64,000 nt of DNA from Eutypella sp. D-1 (Eukaryota > Ascomycota > Sordariomycetes > Xylariales > Diatrypaceae): contig JAJTTP010000003.1 in the NCBI GenBank assembly GCA_023313575.1, forward strand, positions 2,480,001 through 2,544,000, written 5' to 3'. The notes beneath the pieces are model-generated. The model was not told the DNA's origin and ran no database searches. It saw only the letters and a program-made list of their open reading frames with translations. Shown here in pieces: positions 23,301 through 34,714 of this stretch (position 1 is its first letter; every line of letters starts with the position of its first letter). Made by a program: the position numbers and the translations under genes.

Positions 23301-24036
23301 GATACGGAGATACGTCTGATCGATTTCGGCTCTGCCACATTCCAGGACGAGTACCATTCTTCAGTGGTGTCTACACGACATTATCGTGCCCCTGAGATCA
23401 TTCTCGGCCTGGGTTGGTCATTTCCCTGTGACATATGGAGCATAGGGTGCATCCTTGTGGAGTTCTTCACTGGTGATGCTCTCTTTCAGACGCATGATAA
23501 CCTCGAACACCTTGCCATGATGGAGAACGTTTGCGACAGCAGGATCGACACACACCTGGTGCAGGCAGTGAACAAGATGGCTGCGAGGAGTAGCGGCAAC
23601 CCGGCGTCCAAGTACGTTCAACAACGAAAATTTCAAGGCTCGATCATACCTAACGAATCTTCTAGGTATTTCAAGCGATTAAGACTGGACTATCCTACGC
23701 CCGATACTACACGGGCTTCTAGGCGCTTTGTCAAGAACATGAAGCGTCTAAACGTAAGTAGAGCACAACGTTGTTCACATAAGATCATATGTCTAATACA
23801 TCTACCTACAGGATATCATTCCGGCTACGACACCGTTCTTGAAGCTGTTTCTCGATCTTCTCCAAAAAATATTTGTCTACGACCCCGCCAAGCGTATCAC
23901 CGCTCGACAGGCACTCGAACATCCTTGGTTCCGCGAGGCGGCGGTACCCGACGACGGTACCGAGGCCGCCAAACTCCGGATGGAACGTATGAGGGATCCT
24001 GAATATCATGGAGCCAAAGCTCCGGTGTTGATTTGA
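20211..24036 (+). CDS. lkh1: LAMMER (CLK-type) dual-specificity protein kinase
   Basis: Exons 20211-20499, 21490-22445, 22593-22662, 22731-23078, 23149-23611, 23666-23753 and 23812-24036 give 812 residues. LAMMER kinases (yeast Kns1, fission yeast Lkh1) phosphorylate SR-type splicing and growth regulators. The kinase domain begins near residue 439: glycine loop [13 protein letters not shown] lysine, HTDLKPEN catalytic loop (the LAMMER form of HRD), DFGSAT, and the family motif as EHLAMMEN, with N where the name-giving motif has R. The first 438 residues are low complexity: an 11-residue His run, Q- and N-rich tracts, then T/A/S-rich sequence. They also include basic patches (RKRRRSR, KRKRTR) that look like nuclear signals. 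The first intron is 990 nt, far longer than the other five (54-147 nt); its junction restores an open frame (phase 1), but the N-terminus is too poorly conserved to confirm it. Confidence 0.88.
20259..20478 (+). repeat. Triplet-repeat tract coding His/Gln/Asn runs
   Basis: CAC/CAT codons give an 11-histidine run, then AAC/AGC and CAA/CAG codons give N/S and Q runs, all in the first exon of the LAMMER kinase. Synonymous codons are mixed, so protein-level selection or old expansion is likelier than a fresh pure repeat. Confidence 0.8.
20500..21489 (+). other. Unusually long, microsatellite-dense first intron of the LAMMER kinase gene
   Basis: Donor GTACGT, acceptor TTCAG. Contains CTGCTA/CTACTG repeats (about 20618-20690), CACCAA repeats (about 21160-21187), CATTGCCTG-type repeats (about 21418-21455) and an exact ACCTACCTAGGTA at 20510-20522. 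Long codon-like frames inside are products of the triplet repeats. Confidence 0.6.
20510..20522. repeat. ACCTACCTAGGTA motif copy
   Basis: Third exact copy; unlike the other two it sits inside an intron, 11 bases after the donor. Confidence 0.75.
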
Positions 24037-25120
24037 GAGAACCAAATCGTTATGACCTTGAACTTTCTAATACAGCATTGATACCATGGCGAAACCTGTA
24101 CATTTGGAATGGAATGGAAATGGGGCTTTATGATACTATGCACGTGTTTCGATTATAATCCCTTACGAATGGCGGATTCTTTGCATGCCGTTTTCCAGGA
24201 ACGCTGGCGCTAGGGGATAGGGAGCAGCCAGTGCGGTTGCGTTTTCGTGGAACGATGCATATTCTACTCTGCTACATAGAGAAAACGGTGTCATATGGCT
24301 CTCCCAGGGGTGATAGGCGCGATGCTTGGCAACATTTGCTCAATATAAAAGCCCCTGTTGTGGGCGCGGGGATTTATATCCTTGATGGACAGCGACGTCT
24401 TGATAATCACTATATGAATGCCGTCGCACCACAAGCGGCTACGACGTTCTATCCTGGGGTATCATCGCGTTAAGAGGTATTGAATTCGAGGGATCCAGTG
24501 GTTTCAGTATGTGCTAAGAACAATCAACGGTGGTAGACTTATCGCCTTGTTTTTATTGTAAGTCCCCACGCTCCTACCAAATTCCAGATGCTACTGTGAA
24601 CACCGCAGATATCCAAAAGTGATTTCGATGACGTTCTGCTCTTAGAGCCTCGATGCCAAAACGCCCATTGTCGCCTGAGAACAATGCCTTTGTCACGACC
24701 CCAGGGCGTCGAGTCTCCTGGCAATGACGATATTCGGGAACAAAGCTATCGTCCCGGTTCGTTCTCGTTGACGTTGTCAAGTCAAAGCCATGCGGCCTTT
24801 GAACCGCTTCTTTGCGCCTTGACAGGTTCAAGAACGAGGTCCATGCTCCCGGAGCACTACTTATGCGTGCCATTCCTGCCCCGTCTCGATACTGAGATCT
24901 GTCTTGCCTATAGCTCGAATATCATCAAGACTCGATTGCGATCAGTAGAAGTAGCCTGTCAGGTACAGCCATTCTGTTATACTAATATAGTTATCGAGTC
25001 TTTTTTCTACACTGACGAACCCATCTCGAACGGAGGCCAGAAACAAGGAACAAAACAGCATCATTAACGTTAGGGACGAAACATTTAATCCGAGTACCCC
25101 AATAAGTACCCCGGGAAACC
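24037..25120. other. Intergenic stretch, nothing recognised
   Basis: 3' flank of the kinase gene and promoter of the next gene. A 127-codon frame at 24684-25067 has no family features. Confidence 0.55.
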
Positions 25121-27880
25121 ATGACGTCTTCCACAGTCGGCGCTGCCAGCCAGTCCAGCGAGGTGTCCCGCTCGAAGCAGGCGATGGACATCCGGGTCCA
25201 CGAGCTGACGGACCGCGAGGTGGAACTGCTGACGGGGATCTTGTCGCGGCGACCCTCATTTGGGATCGGGCGGCCGTCGAAGCGGTGGCTTGAGCACCAG
25301 GGGCGCCTGGTATCGAGGCTGCCGGCCGAGATCAAGCGGCCGGGCAACCTTCTCAAGCGCTTCGTCATCAAGTACGGCGACTCCATCGACCGATCCATCT
25401 TCGAATACCCGCCGGCCGTCCTCTGCCCCACGCACTACGAGCTCCACCCGCGCCTCATGCGGCGGCTGTTCGTGGTCGTGCTGGACGAGGTGACGCGGCA
25501 CGCGGACCGGTTGCGGCGAGCGGCGTGTGGCAGCCTGTCTGCCGATCCGCAGCTCGCGGCGCTCGTGGACCGCGTTGATGGCCTCGGCGCTCTGTGGATG
25601 GAGCCCGAGCTCTACCTGGAGACGTTCCACGCCCCGCCCTCGGACCGCCGCCTGGTCAAGGTCGAGGGCTTCTGCGAGGCCTGCACGCTGGCCGTGCTGG
25701 GCGCCAACGCGCGCACTCTCGCCGACCTGCGCACCCTGATCCTGGACCGCGCCGAGCGCCTGAGCGAGCGCCGCGAGCGCCGCCGCCACCGCGACGAGGC
25801 GGAGCGCGCGCGCCGCCACGAGGAGCGCAAGAAGCGGCATGAGGAGAAAAAGGAGCGCCGCAGGGTCGAGTGGGAGGAAGAGGAGCGCCTCCTCGAAGAG
25901 GCCTCCCGCGACCCGGAGCGCGAGCGCTGGGTCCGTACCGGCCGCGCCAAAGACGCCGACCGCGAGCGCCACGACATCATGCTCGACGAGATCGAGGCCA
26001 AGCACCGCCGCCACCGTGAGCGGGAGTCCCGGCACCAGCACCGTCACAAGAACGGTGGGGACTCATCGTCCCGTCGTGGGTCCCGGCACCACAACCAGCA
26101 CCGCGAACGCAAGGAGTCCTCCCAGCCCCACCAGCAGCGCAGCCCCCGCCTCCTTCGCATCGTAGAGATTTGGATCGACCACCTAGGTGAAGAGCGCGCC
26201 GCCGTCGCCCGCTCTATGAGCGACGAGACCCTGGAAATGCTGCGCCGGGGCCGCGCGGACATCGATAAGGCGGCGCGCCAGAGCCGCGCCGCGAGGCCCG
26301 GTGCTACCGCGAGCCACCACCGCTCGCGGCAGCACCTCCCCACGGCGGACGCCGCCGCCCGGACCCCCGAGGGCGCCGCCCAGGTCCGCCAGGCCGCCGG
26401 CGACTTCTATCGCAACTCCGCCGCCGCCCGCAGCGTTTACCGCCCCGACAGCCTCGCGGGCGGCATGTCAGACGTGGGCATGGGCGAGAGGCCGCCGCCA
26501 CCGATGTGCGGCAACGGCGTCGGCAACGGCGACGCGCCGCCGGAGAATCTCGCGCAGGGCCTGGATATCAACGGTGCGGGCTCGGGGCTGGACTCGTATG
26601 ATTTTGAGGACGAGGAGGACGAGGAAGACGATGAGTACTACGGGTACGTCGAGGATGACGAGGAGGCGCTGCTAGGCTACCCGGATGAGGAGCGCGACTA
26701 CGAGCAGGAGGAGCGCAGCCGCGAGAAGGTGGCCGTGTGGGCCGTCAACGCCTGGGCCCAGTCCAACCGCGACCTCCCGCGCGCCGACTTCGAGCGCGGC
26801 GCCCGCTCCGTCGTCGAGAGCTTGCACCCGGCCCTCCGGCCTGCCGAGACCCAGAGCAATGGCCGAAAGAGGTCCGAGTCCAGCGGTTCCTTCTCCCACC
26901 CGTCCGCCGTGCCCCGGCCCCTTGCTGCCGGCAGCGGTAAAGATAAGGATAAGAAGAAGGGGTCTTCTGGCATCGCCTCTGCGCTCGGCCTTGGGAAGAA
27001 GAAGGATGGTCCCAAGATCTCCGCCAATGAGAGCGCCGTCTGGACGGACGTCTCGGTCCACACCGACTGGCGCGACCGCAGCCGGGCCGACCTCACTGCT
27101 ACCGGTGCGGAGAGCGATGTGCCCCCCGTCCCGTCGATTCCGTCGCAGTACTCCAACGAGAGCGCTCCCGCGCCGCCAGCCCCTGTGGTGAGCCTGATGG
27201 CCGGCATCGACCCGAACCAGTCGACGGAGGCGTTCCCCGAGTACGCGGACCAGCTGGAGGACGACGAGCCGGCCCAGCCGACCCCCACCCAGCAACAGCA
27301 ACAGCAACAGCCCATCCCCTGGACCCCGCACAAGCCCTCCCGCAAGTACTGCTACGTAGACTCAGACGTGGGTACCGAGGCCGCGCGCGAAATGCGCCGC
27401 GTCGACCGCGAGTACCTCAAAAAGAACACGGGCATCCTGCGCGAGCCGACCAACCCCGCCGATAACCCTTTCGTCTCCGACCCCGCTGCTACCGCGAAGC
27501 GTCGGAGCGCCGCTGCCGCGCGCAGCCGCACTGCCACGCCCGTCCAGGCGGAGGAGGACGATGCGTGGGCTAAGTACGAGAAGGCGTCGGTCTCGGCGCC
27601 GTCCACGGCGGGCGTGTCGCGGTCCGCGTCTAAGTCCAGCAGAGTCAGTCGATCCACGGCGCCGACGAGCGCCGCCGGCGCGGCAGCCCCGCTCACCCCC
27701 AAGGCTGCGACGGCCGAGGAGGAGCGCGCATGGCGCCGCCACCTCACCGGCGTCGAGGAGGAGGACGACTTCATCGTCCCAGAGGATTCTGCGAGCAATG
27801 TCATGTGGCGAACTGCTGCTGCTGCGGGACCGCGCGACGACGTCACCTCGATTGGCGACTTTATGAGGAGGGCTGGCTGA
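25121..27880 (+). CDS. Uncharacterised 919-aa charged, low-complexity protein
   Basis: A single uninterrupted frame, much richer in G+C than its flanks. I do not recognise the family. The first about 205 residues look folded (ELTDREVELLTGILSRRPS; LFVVVLDEVTRHADRLRR) and may be a conserved fungal domain. Residues about 205-350 are an extreme R/E/H-rich segment with coiled-coil character (RRHEERKKRHEEKKERRR). An acidic block near 485-530 (DFEDEEDEEDDEYYGY) precedes a region with S/K-rich and Q-rich tracts (seven glutamines near residue 727). A proline/serine-rich tail ends in DDVTSIGDFMRRAG. No signal peptide or membrane helix is apparent. The ATG at 25121 was taken; an alternative Met is at residue 22. 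Long open frames on the opposite strand are by-products of high GC. Confidence 0.72.
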   Translation: MTSSTVGAASQSSEVSRSKQAMDIRVHELTDREVELLTGILSRRPSFGIGRPSKRWLEHQGRLVSRLPAEIKRPGNLLKRFVIKYGDSIDRSIFEYPPAVLCPTHYELHPRLMRRLFVVVLDEVTRHADRLRRAACGSLSADPQLAALVDRVDGLGALWMEPELYLETFHAPPSDRRLVKVEGFCEACTLAVLGANARTLADLRTLILDRAERLSERRERRRHRDEAERARRHEERKKRHEEKKERRRVEWEEEERLLEEASRDPERERWVRTGRAKDADRERHDIMLDEIEAKHRRHRERESRHQHRHKNGGDSSSRRGSRHHNQHRERKESSQPHQQRSPRLLRIVEIWIDHLGEERAAVARSMSDETLEMLRRGRADIDKAARQSRAARPGATASHHRSRQHLPTADAAARTPEGAAQVRQAAGDFYRNSAAARSVYRPDSLAGGMSDVGMGERPPPPMCGNGVGNGDAPPENLAQGLDINGAGSGLDSYDFEDEEDEEDDEYYGYVEDDEEALLGYPDEERDYEQEERSREKVAVWAVNAWAQSNRDLPRADFERGARSVVESLHPALRPAETQSNGRKRSESSGSFSHPSAVPRPLAAGSGKDKDKKKGSSGIASALGLGKKKDGPKISANESAVWTDVSVHTDWRDRSRADLTATGAESDVPPVPSIPSQYSNESAPAPPAPVVSLMAGIDPNQSTEAFPEYADQLEDDEPAQPTPTQQQQQQQPIPWTPHKPSRKYCYVDSDVGTEAAREMRRVDREYLKKNTGILREPTNPADNPFVSDPAATAKRRSAAAARSRTATPVQAEEDDAWAKYEKASVSAPSTAGVSRSASKSSRVSRSTAPTSAAGAAAPLTPKAATAEEERAWRRHLTGVEEEDDFIVPEDSASNVMWRTAAAAGPRDDVTSIGDFMRRAG

Positions 27881-29239
27881 TTGGAGTTGTGTTAAGGGAA
27901 TAGAGACGAGTTAGAGCTTTTACGTTCTTCTCTTATTCTCTTGTTTTAATAGGTAAGTAGCTTTTTATTACCTTGCGTTCTTGCAATAAAAATTATTGGG
28001 AGTTATCTTTACAACTTCTTTCGATCCTCTTCTCTCTTTGATCTTCACCATGATTCTCTGTCCCTTTGTGATATGTGACTTGCTGATGCCTACGATTAGA
28101 ACGTTTTGTAACATAGCACAGGCAGCCATGCGACCCTGTTGCGGCCGACTCAAGGCACCTATTCTATCCTCACCTCCCCTCTTGTTTGCATAGCGTATGT
28201 CATTGTCTAGCAGAATTAGAACTTGCCCGGTCTATCTACTTGTCCTTCTCTGTTCCGCGCAACACGCCTGTTGAAACATTTGTCTAACGTGAGTTACCAT
28301 CCCGTAATTGCGTTTGTTTCGGTGTGTTCGCTTCTTTTGTGGTTTGTGTATGTTTGATTCAATAAGTTTCTCACTCATGCTGACCGAATATTATCATGTC
28401 ATACTCTAGTTAATGTGATTCGAATTGGTTACAAAAGCCTGATAACCTGTTCCTGTATATTTAAATGTGGCCTTGCGGCCTGTCTTTCACGCTCCTTTGC
28501 ATTCTTCATCCACAGCATAAACTACACCAAAGAGGTACACAAGTTTGCGATTACTTTCCACTCCTTTCGAGTCAGCATTTACCTCAAGACGACTTTACGA
28601 AGCCGGTAGTCAGTGCAGCCCTGACTTACAATTACGATGTGCTCATATAGCGCGATCATCTGCAGAGAATGCCATATCGAAAAGCCGGGGTCGCAAAGAT
28701 GGCTTTGGCTGCATGACCCTCGCTGCAACTCGGCAAATTGGACTAGAGGTCGAAGCTTTCCCACGTGGCTTTGTACTCCATGCTACCACCGACTATGGGG
28801 GCCGTAAAAAGGGTTGGATAGGTTGCACTCGCACTCCTTTGTTTTCATCTTTGATGCAACTTGCACATACCTAATGTGCTCAAGACAATTCTACAGCTAG
28901 AGGTGCTACAATGTACAAACATGACCATCCTCCAATATTCGCAGTCCTACCCTGAACTCCTCGCCTTGTAACCTAAGAGAAATATGTACCGCTTCTATCC
29001 TGCCCCTCTTTCTTCCCGTTTCTGTGTCTGCCTGTGTACTCCTGTGGAACTCCTCTCTGCCTGGGGCTGTGTGTTGCTAGCCAGCCGGATTAATTTCATG
29101 ACCTAACCCTAGTGCCCAACCAGTCGGCAAAGCAGTGATGCGCCAATGTCATGCTGAGTCCATTGCCATGCTTCCTAGCCTCCGAATGTACACATTACTG
29201 TATGTATACGCGCGCGCACAAGTGTCTGTGTACGTCTTC
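27881..29239. other. Intergenic stretch between convergent genes
   Basis: Serves as 3' flank for the 919-aa protein gene and the glycosyltransferase-like gene. T-rich near 27930-28060. Short frames (61-109 codons) without features; no gene recognised. Confidence 0.55.
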
Positions 29240-31101
29240 TTAGAAGCCTGGGCATCGCCTGTCGAAGGGAACCTTCTGGTTCTGTGCGTCGCAGACGAGC
29301 TCGTTCGCGAGCGCTCTCCAGCGGTCGCGGAGGTCGGTCTGTTCGATGCCCTTCTTCTGGGTGAAGAAGGAGTTGTGGCCGACGACGGCGCGGGTGTCGA
29401 CGACGAAGGGGCGGTGCAGGCGGCGCGGGATCTTCTGCGTGACGTCCTCCTCGTCGAATTCGCCGATGGGCAGGCCCGCACGCACGTCCGCGCCCCAGAT
29501 TGCCACGAAGTTCAGGTTGTACCGCAGGTACTGCATGTCGTAGAGGCGCTCGCCCCCGGGGCCCCGGTACGCCGTCGTGAGCTCCGGTCGCCCCGCACAC
29601 TTCCCCCGGAAGAACGTCTCCGGCGACTCCGGCTGGCCGAAGTCGATCGCCCGCCCCCAGTGGTACCGCGACATTTCGTTCCGCGCAATGTTGTGCAGCA
29701 GGCTGTACGCCGCCTGCGCCGCCACCCCCCATGATGTCCAGCCGAGCCCAAAAGCAATCTCCCCGCCGCGGTGCTCGTTCCAGTATGCGAGGGGCGTCTT
29801 CATCAGGTCGATGCTGGACCTCGGCGAGTCGGAGAGCAGAAGCCACGAGTGGCCTGGGTAAGTCGGCTCGACGTCGATGGGTGTCGGTTCCTTTTCTTTC
29901 TCTTTGTCTTTACCCTTTCCCTTGCCCTTGTCCTTCCCTTCTGTTGAATTGTTCTTGTATTCGTGCGGATATAAGCCCATGTCTGCCGGTCTCCAGGTCT
30001 CGTTGGCCGAGCGCCCCGAGGTTGCCGGGTCCGGTCGAGGGTCCGGGAGGAACGGGTGGATCGCGCCGAAGTTGTACTGCTGAATAGTCGTCGCAGGTCC
30101 GTTGACAAGCTGGGCCGAGATGGCGTACGGCCATGGCTGTGCGAGCCGTGTATGAACCAGCTGAGGTATGGCGTCGTGGTGGATGTAGAGCTGGTCAAAG
30201 AATTAGTATAAAACCCCTATGCTCGCGTCTTGGCGTATCCTTAAAATCCTTGGCGTCAACAACTTACGATGTCATCATCGATCTTCACATAGATGGTGTC
30301 GTCCTCGACAGGATACTCCCACATATATCCATAATAATCGGTCGTGCGATTGCCGAGGTCTATGTACTTGTAGTCGGGCTCGTCCTTGACCAGGTCCCTG
30401 AGCCAGTCAACGTCCTGCTTGTTCTCGGTATGCACCATGAACCAGACCTCATCGAGGTACCCGCCATTGGACGCGAGGTTTTGCCGTAGGTAGCAGTCCA
30501 AGATGTCGACGTTGCGCTTGCGGCCGTAGAAGATCATGCCGACCACGCTGAGCCCCTCGGGCTTCTTCCATCCGCCCTCGGGCGCGAAGCTGTCTAGGTG
30601 CAACTGCCGCTCCGGCGAGGTCTCCATCTCGCGGTGGTACTTCCCATCCTCGTCCACCGGCCAGGTAGTGCAGAATTCAGGCCCCTTCTCCTTCTCCTTG
30701 TCCTTGTTCTTATCATTGCCCTCTGCCCCGGCAGATTTATTGGGTTTCTTATCCGATTGCTGGTTAGACGTGACGCCGATGCTGGAAAAGTGCTGGGAAC
30801 CGGTAGAAAAGACCATCAGAGCGATGACCACGACCAGGCCGATGAAGAAGTGCCTCCGGGTCAGGCGCGAAAGGCACACATTCAGGGTCCACCGACGGCC
30901 CCCAGAGCGGCCCCGATAGCCCGTCGTCTTATGCTCCATCGGTGTGTCTCCTAGGGTCAGGCCGTCCAACTCGTGATCATGACTACTTCTGCTGTTGGCT
31001 CCGCTGCTTCCACTCTCGGTGCTGTTTGGTCCGTTACGTGATCGGCCGCTGCCCATTTCTACCAGGCGCACGGTTAAGTCCCTGTGGTTCACTGGAGCCA
31101 T
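29240..31101 (-). CDS. Type II membrane protein, GT-A-like glycosyltransferase
   Basis: Exons (minus strand) 31101-30268 and 30190-29240, intron 77 nt, give 594 residues. A polar cytoplasmic tail of about 83 residues is followed by one membrane helix (about 84-101, FFIGLVVVIALMVF), then a lumenal catalytic region, the typical Golgi layout. The segment SVVGMIFYGRKRNVDILDCYL and the acidic triad in YVKIDDDI (275-277, ending the first exon) resemble the nucleotide-sugar/metal-binding DxD region of GT-A enzymes; LYIHHDAIPQLV follows the intron. The lumenal part carries two lysine/glutamate repeat insertions, one after the membrane helix (NKDKEKEKG) and one in exon 2 (KDKGKGKGKDKEKEKE). The donor sugar and acceptor cannot be told. 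Similar proteins are widespread in filamentous fungi as hypothetical proteins. Confidence 0.72.
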
Positions 31102-31721
31102 GGCCGGCTAATCATGACGGATAGGGGAAATGACGATATGTTTATTCTGTGGTGCATGTTCGATAGGATTCCTGGGATTTGATAAATTTCGTGAAGGGGG
31201 TCCTAGCCCGGAGAGGGGGACATCATCATAGATGTATGTACAAAGGGAAAGGGGGAGGGGGGAGGGGTGTGAGAAATGGCAAGTGGCGGAGGGCGGCGGC
31301 GGAGGCAGAGGCACGAACCAGGCCGGCCAGGCAGATATGCATTAGAAGCTCTAGACAACATTACGAGCTGATTAGACTATTTAGTACCAGCTTTTGTCCA
31401 GGCGCTACTTAAGTATCGTATATATTATACCGAGTAGTTAGTAGCGGTACTTCGCACATCACTTTATGATCCTATGTAGTGAAAGTTGCATCTCCTCATC
31501 TCCTCATCTCACACACTCGTGCATTCTCTCTAGCTTGGTCCCACATTGTGTTTGGCTAGTTTAACGCGGTACGAGGTTAGAGGTATACTACTTCATGGTA
31601 AGACTTGTGAAAGTCGTGATCTTTTTTTGCTGGCGTTGAAATGAGATCCATTTTCCTAATCGGGTAATCTGGCGCTCTCATTTCCTAGCTGTGCGTATTG
31701 CTATTGGTCAGTCCGTCGGTG

Positions 31722-31738
31722 TACGGAGTACATAGGTA
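31722..31738 (+). repeat. Composite motif TACGGAGTAC-A-TAGGTA
   Basis: Second copy of the 17-base composite motif (see 6797 and 62663). Confidence 0.8.
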
Positions 31739-33356
31739 TATGCTATCGCCAGCCACACGGCATATGCCTAGGCTGGTTTCCAGGTTGTGCGTACCAGTCT
31801 GGTCTAGTACTATTCACCATGGTATCATGGTAAGTGATACAGAGGCTGTAATGCAAGGGAGGAAAAGACACGAACTAATGAAAGATGAATGGCCTCATCA
31901 TTCATCTACATAATGGCATAATGTTGGAGGAACAATGATGCCCACTGCCCATATGGTGCAGGACTCGGCTCGGCCCATGCATAGTTACTGTAAACCACGC
32001 TATAACAGCTCCGATCAAGTGTGTATGTATCCATCCAAAAAGCTTTGCTGTCAGTCCTGTAAGACCTACATATGGATACCTATGGCCTTACGTACGTAGT
32101 AGATACTGTATGTATGAAGGGTCGTTGTATAGATCAACAGTTGGCTTGTGGCATGATGCACACAGCCACATGCAGCTATACACATCGACAACATTCACAT
32201 ATGAGTGACTGCTTAAAATAAAGACCAGAGATTTTCATCAGACACGAGTCATGATTTTGGTCCTTCCCCTACCCCAACAGCACAGCCTAAAGCCAGTACG
32301 AAATCCACCCCAGGCAACTGCTAAATTCCCATAAGTGCCACAGCAGCAGCAGGGTGGAACGCGAATTTCATGATTCTATGCACGCGATCTACACCGTATC
32401 GTGTTGAAGCCACTTATTACCAGCAATTAACCACTGAGTTGGGATTTTCGAAGCATGGAAACATTCCAGGTCTCACACTAAGGATGACAAAGGCATTCAT
32501 TTCTCGTAATAGAGGGGCCAAGGGGTTCAATAACGGCTGCCTAATAAATCGATGCCACTATCGTGATAAGCATCCTAAGGCATTTTAGTGGAAGTCCGGG
32601 CGGCAGTAAACCGACCCGGCAGTTGACAAGTTTTCGACCTGTTATAACGCTTACCATTAGTGGTGATATTAGCACTTCATACTCCACAAGCTACCATATT
32701 ATCCGGGTAAGTGCCTGCGCAACTTTGCATCTGAAAAAACAAAAATAGGATAAATCACTCCTCTAGATAGTGAGTCGGAATGTCATCCAAATATAGTTAA
32801 GGTAAAACACCTACGCCGTAGTAGTCTGTACCAATCTAGACATTCTCGGGGCCGACATTCACCTGGAGTATCCCTTTTTCACCACGTGGGGTTTCCCTGT
32901 GTGATACTAACTAGACAATTAGGATTGGCCCGGTTGCCTGCAGGGTCACCCGCTAATCAGGCCGAGGTTAGAAGCCGGACCCTTAATTCAATTTATCTCG
33001 ATCTAGAACTTCTGTTTCGCCTTGGCTTCCTTGAGTTGCCGTGCAAAGAAGCATTTACTACATCTCCCATCTAATAGAACGCACCTGTTATGTATATACC
33101 TAGCTTATGACAATGCAACATTTTGACACGTTCGCGAACGCGGCGGCCATCGCAAATCGCCTGCATGGCGGTCATTGTATCTGACACTCTCTGTTCCATG
33201 AGGAACACTTTCATCTCCTCTGTAATACTTTGAGATATGACATGGACTGCATGAATCACCTCACTTCAAGGATACACGATCGGCCTTTTTGCGATTGTGT
33301 AATACCCGATCTCTCTCGCCATAGGCTTATTTCCATAATCGTGGCTTTAGTGTAAC

Positions 33357-33374
33357 ACTCGGAGCACTCCGAGT
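33357..33374. repeat. Perfect 8-bp inverted repeat ACTCGGAG-CA-CTCCGAGT
   Basis: Two-base spacer, no T-run after it. Too small to assign a role. Confidence 0.5.
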
Positions 33375-34714
33375 CTAACAAAAACGATAAACTATAGGTA
33401 AAAGGGCGTTTCTGACCCTGTCGCTTCGTACATGTATCCACTGGAATAGCAGTCTGTATCAGACCAGACGGTGAGAGATTTTCGACCCTGGTGCTTACTG
33501 ATATGAGACCATTCGAAAGAAGTATTGTTTCCTAAGTCATGGATGATGACCTTAGCCTAGCGAACCCCGAGGTTCTCTTCTGGATATACTGCAGCTGAAA
33601 GCTGCGATTAGGCATGGTTGACCTACAGCTAGATAAGCTTGGCGCCCACCAGCTCGCTGAAACCCTGTTCTCAATCTTGGTAAACTGTAACCTGCAACCT
33701 GATGACCCCTAATTGGAACATCCCACCCCCCCCCCCCGGACTTCGTAGGTGTAGATGGAGTTATACTTACCAAGCTTGAAAACAATCGAAACACATATAA
33801 GTGTCTATATTCAAGTAAAAGATCGCTCTCTTTATCATTAGCAATATTTTTTTCCTTTCTCACTGTTCCTAAAATAATCGATTGCTATTCGTTGACGCCA
33901 ATTCTGTAGTCCTCACTCAGTATACTATCCAACTATAGGGGTGAGGGGTGCTTATCTCACTCGGTAATCGTCATGCTTGCACACGTGATGTAAAGCCACA
34001 AATGTAGCATGGGAGCCCTTCATATGTCTGAACTGAGAGGGACAAAGCCACGTAAGACAGAAGGGGACCGAAGAGACATCAGCGCACCGGGTGGATGGTC
34101 AGTTGGCCTGAATTGTAGGGCTAAGTTAATAGCACACAAGGCGATATTTCCATGACAGACGTTACAAATATAGTTGCCCGTATAAAAACTTTGTAGTTTC
34201 TCTCTCCTTGGTCATCGCGAGGAGCATAGCTCCGTCAGCGACTCCCGCCATAAGTACGGTTGAAAAGCATAGCGGGTGAATCTAATGTAATATAGGCGTA
34301 ATATGTATATATGGCACTCCAGACAGGTGCGTAGGCTGTGCGCTTTCTGTTCAGTGTTCTGACTGTTGAATGCTAAGTTATTATTATTACCTCTAAGTGG
34401 CGAAGACTTAGAGAAGTTTAAATGGCCTTGTTACCGTAAGGCACTCACCGAATGATGCTCTCATAAGTAGTTGTATATGAAGCTGAAGAGGAGACCTATC
34501 GATTTTTCAATTCGCATGTATTTAACGCAGCACAATTCACTGCCTAATCAATTATATTGCGTGGTGTACCGGCATCATCTTTAGTTGGGAACGACCCCTG
34601 TTAACATCATTCATACTGCTATAATCTGTCTTTCCCCTGGCACCTGGATCATGCCATGCTCAGACCATCTCGTTGAAGCCTGGAAACGCCTTGCCATGCG
34701 GTTAGAGTCTGTAA

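Larger units (their letters stand above)
31102..34714. other. 3.6-kb AT-leaning gene-poor block
   Basis: No gene recognised. Holds a composite motif copy at 31722-31738, a perfect 8-bp inverted repeat (33357-33374), and a C12 run at 33726-33737. A minus-strand 103-codon frame (33552-33863) has no family features. Flanks the HET/APH pair and may be decayed mobile DNA. Confidence 0.5.

Noticed and set aside
24684..25067. 127-codon plus-strand frame upstream of the 919-aa gene
   Set aside because: No start context, no conserved motif, and it lies where a promoter is expected.
25256..27846. Several long open frames on the opposite strand and other frames of the 919-aa gene
   Set aside because: They are shadows of a GC-rich, codon-biased gene; their translations are A/R/G-rich with no family features.
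33552..33863. 103-codon minus-strand frame with a Gly run
   Set aside because: The Gly run comes from the C12 homopolymer; no family features.
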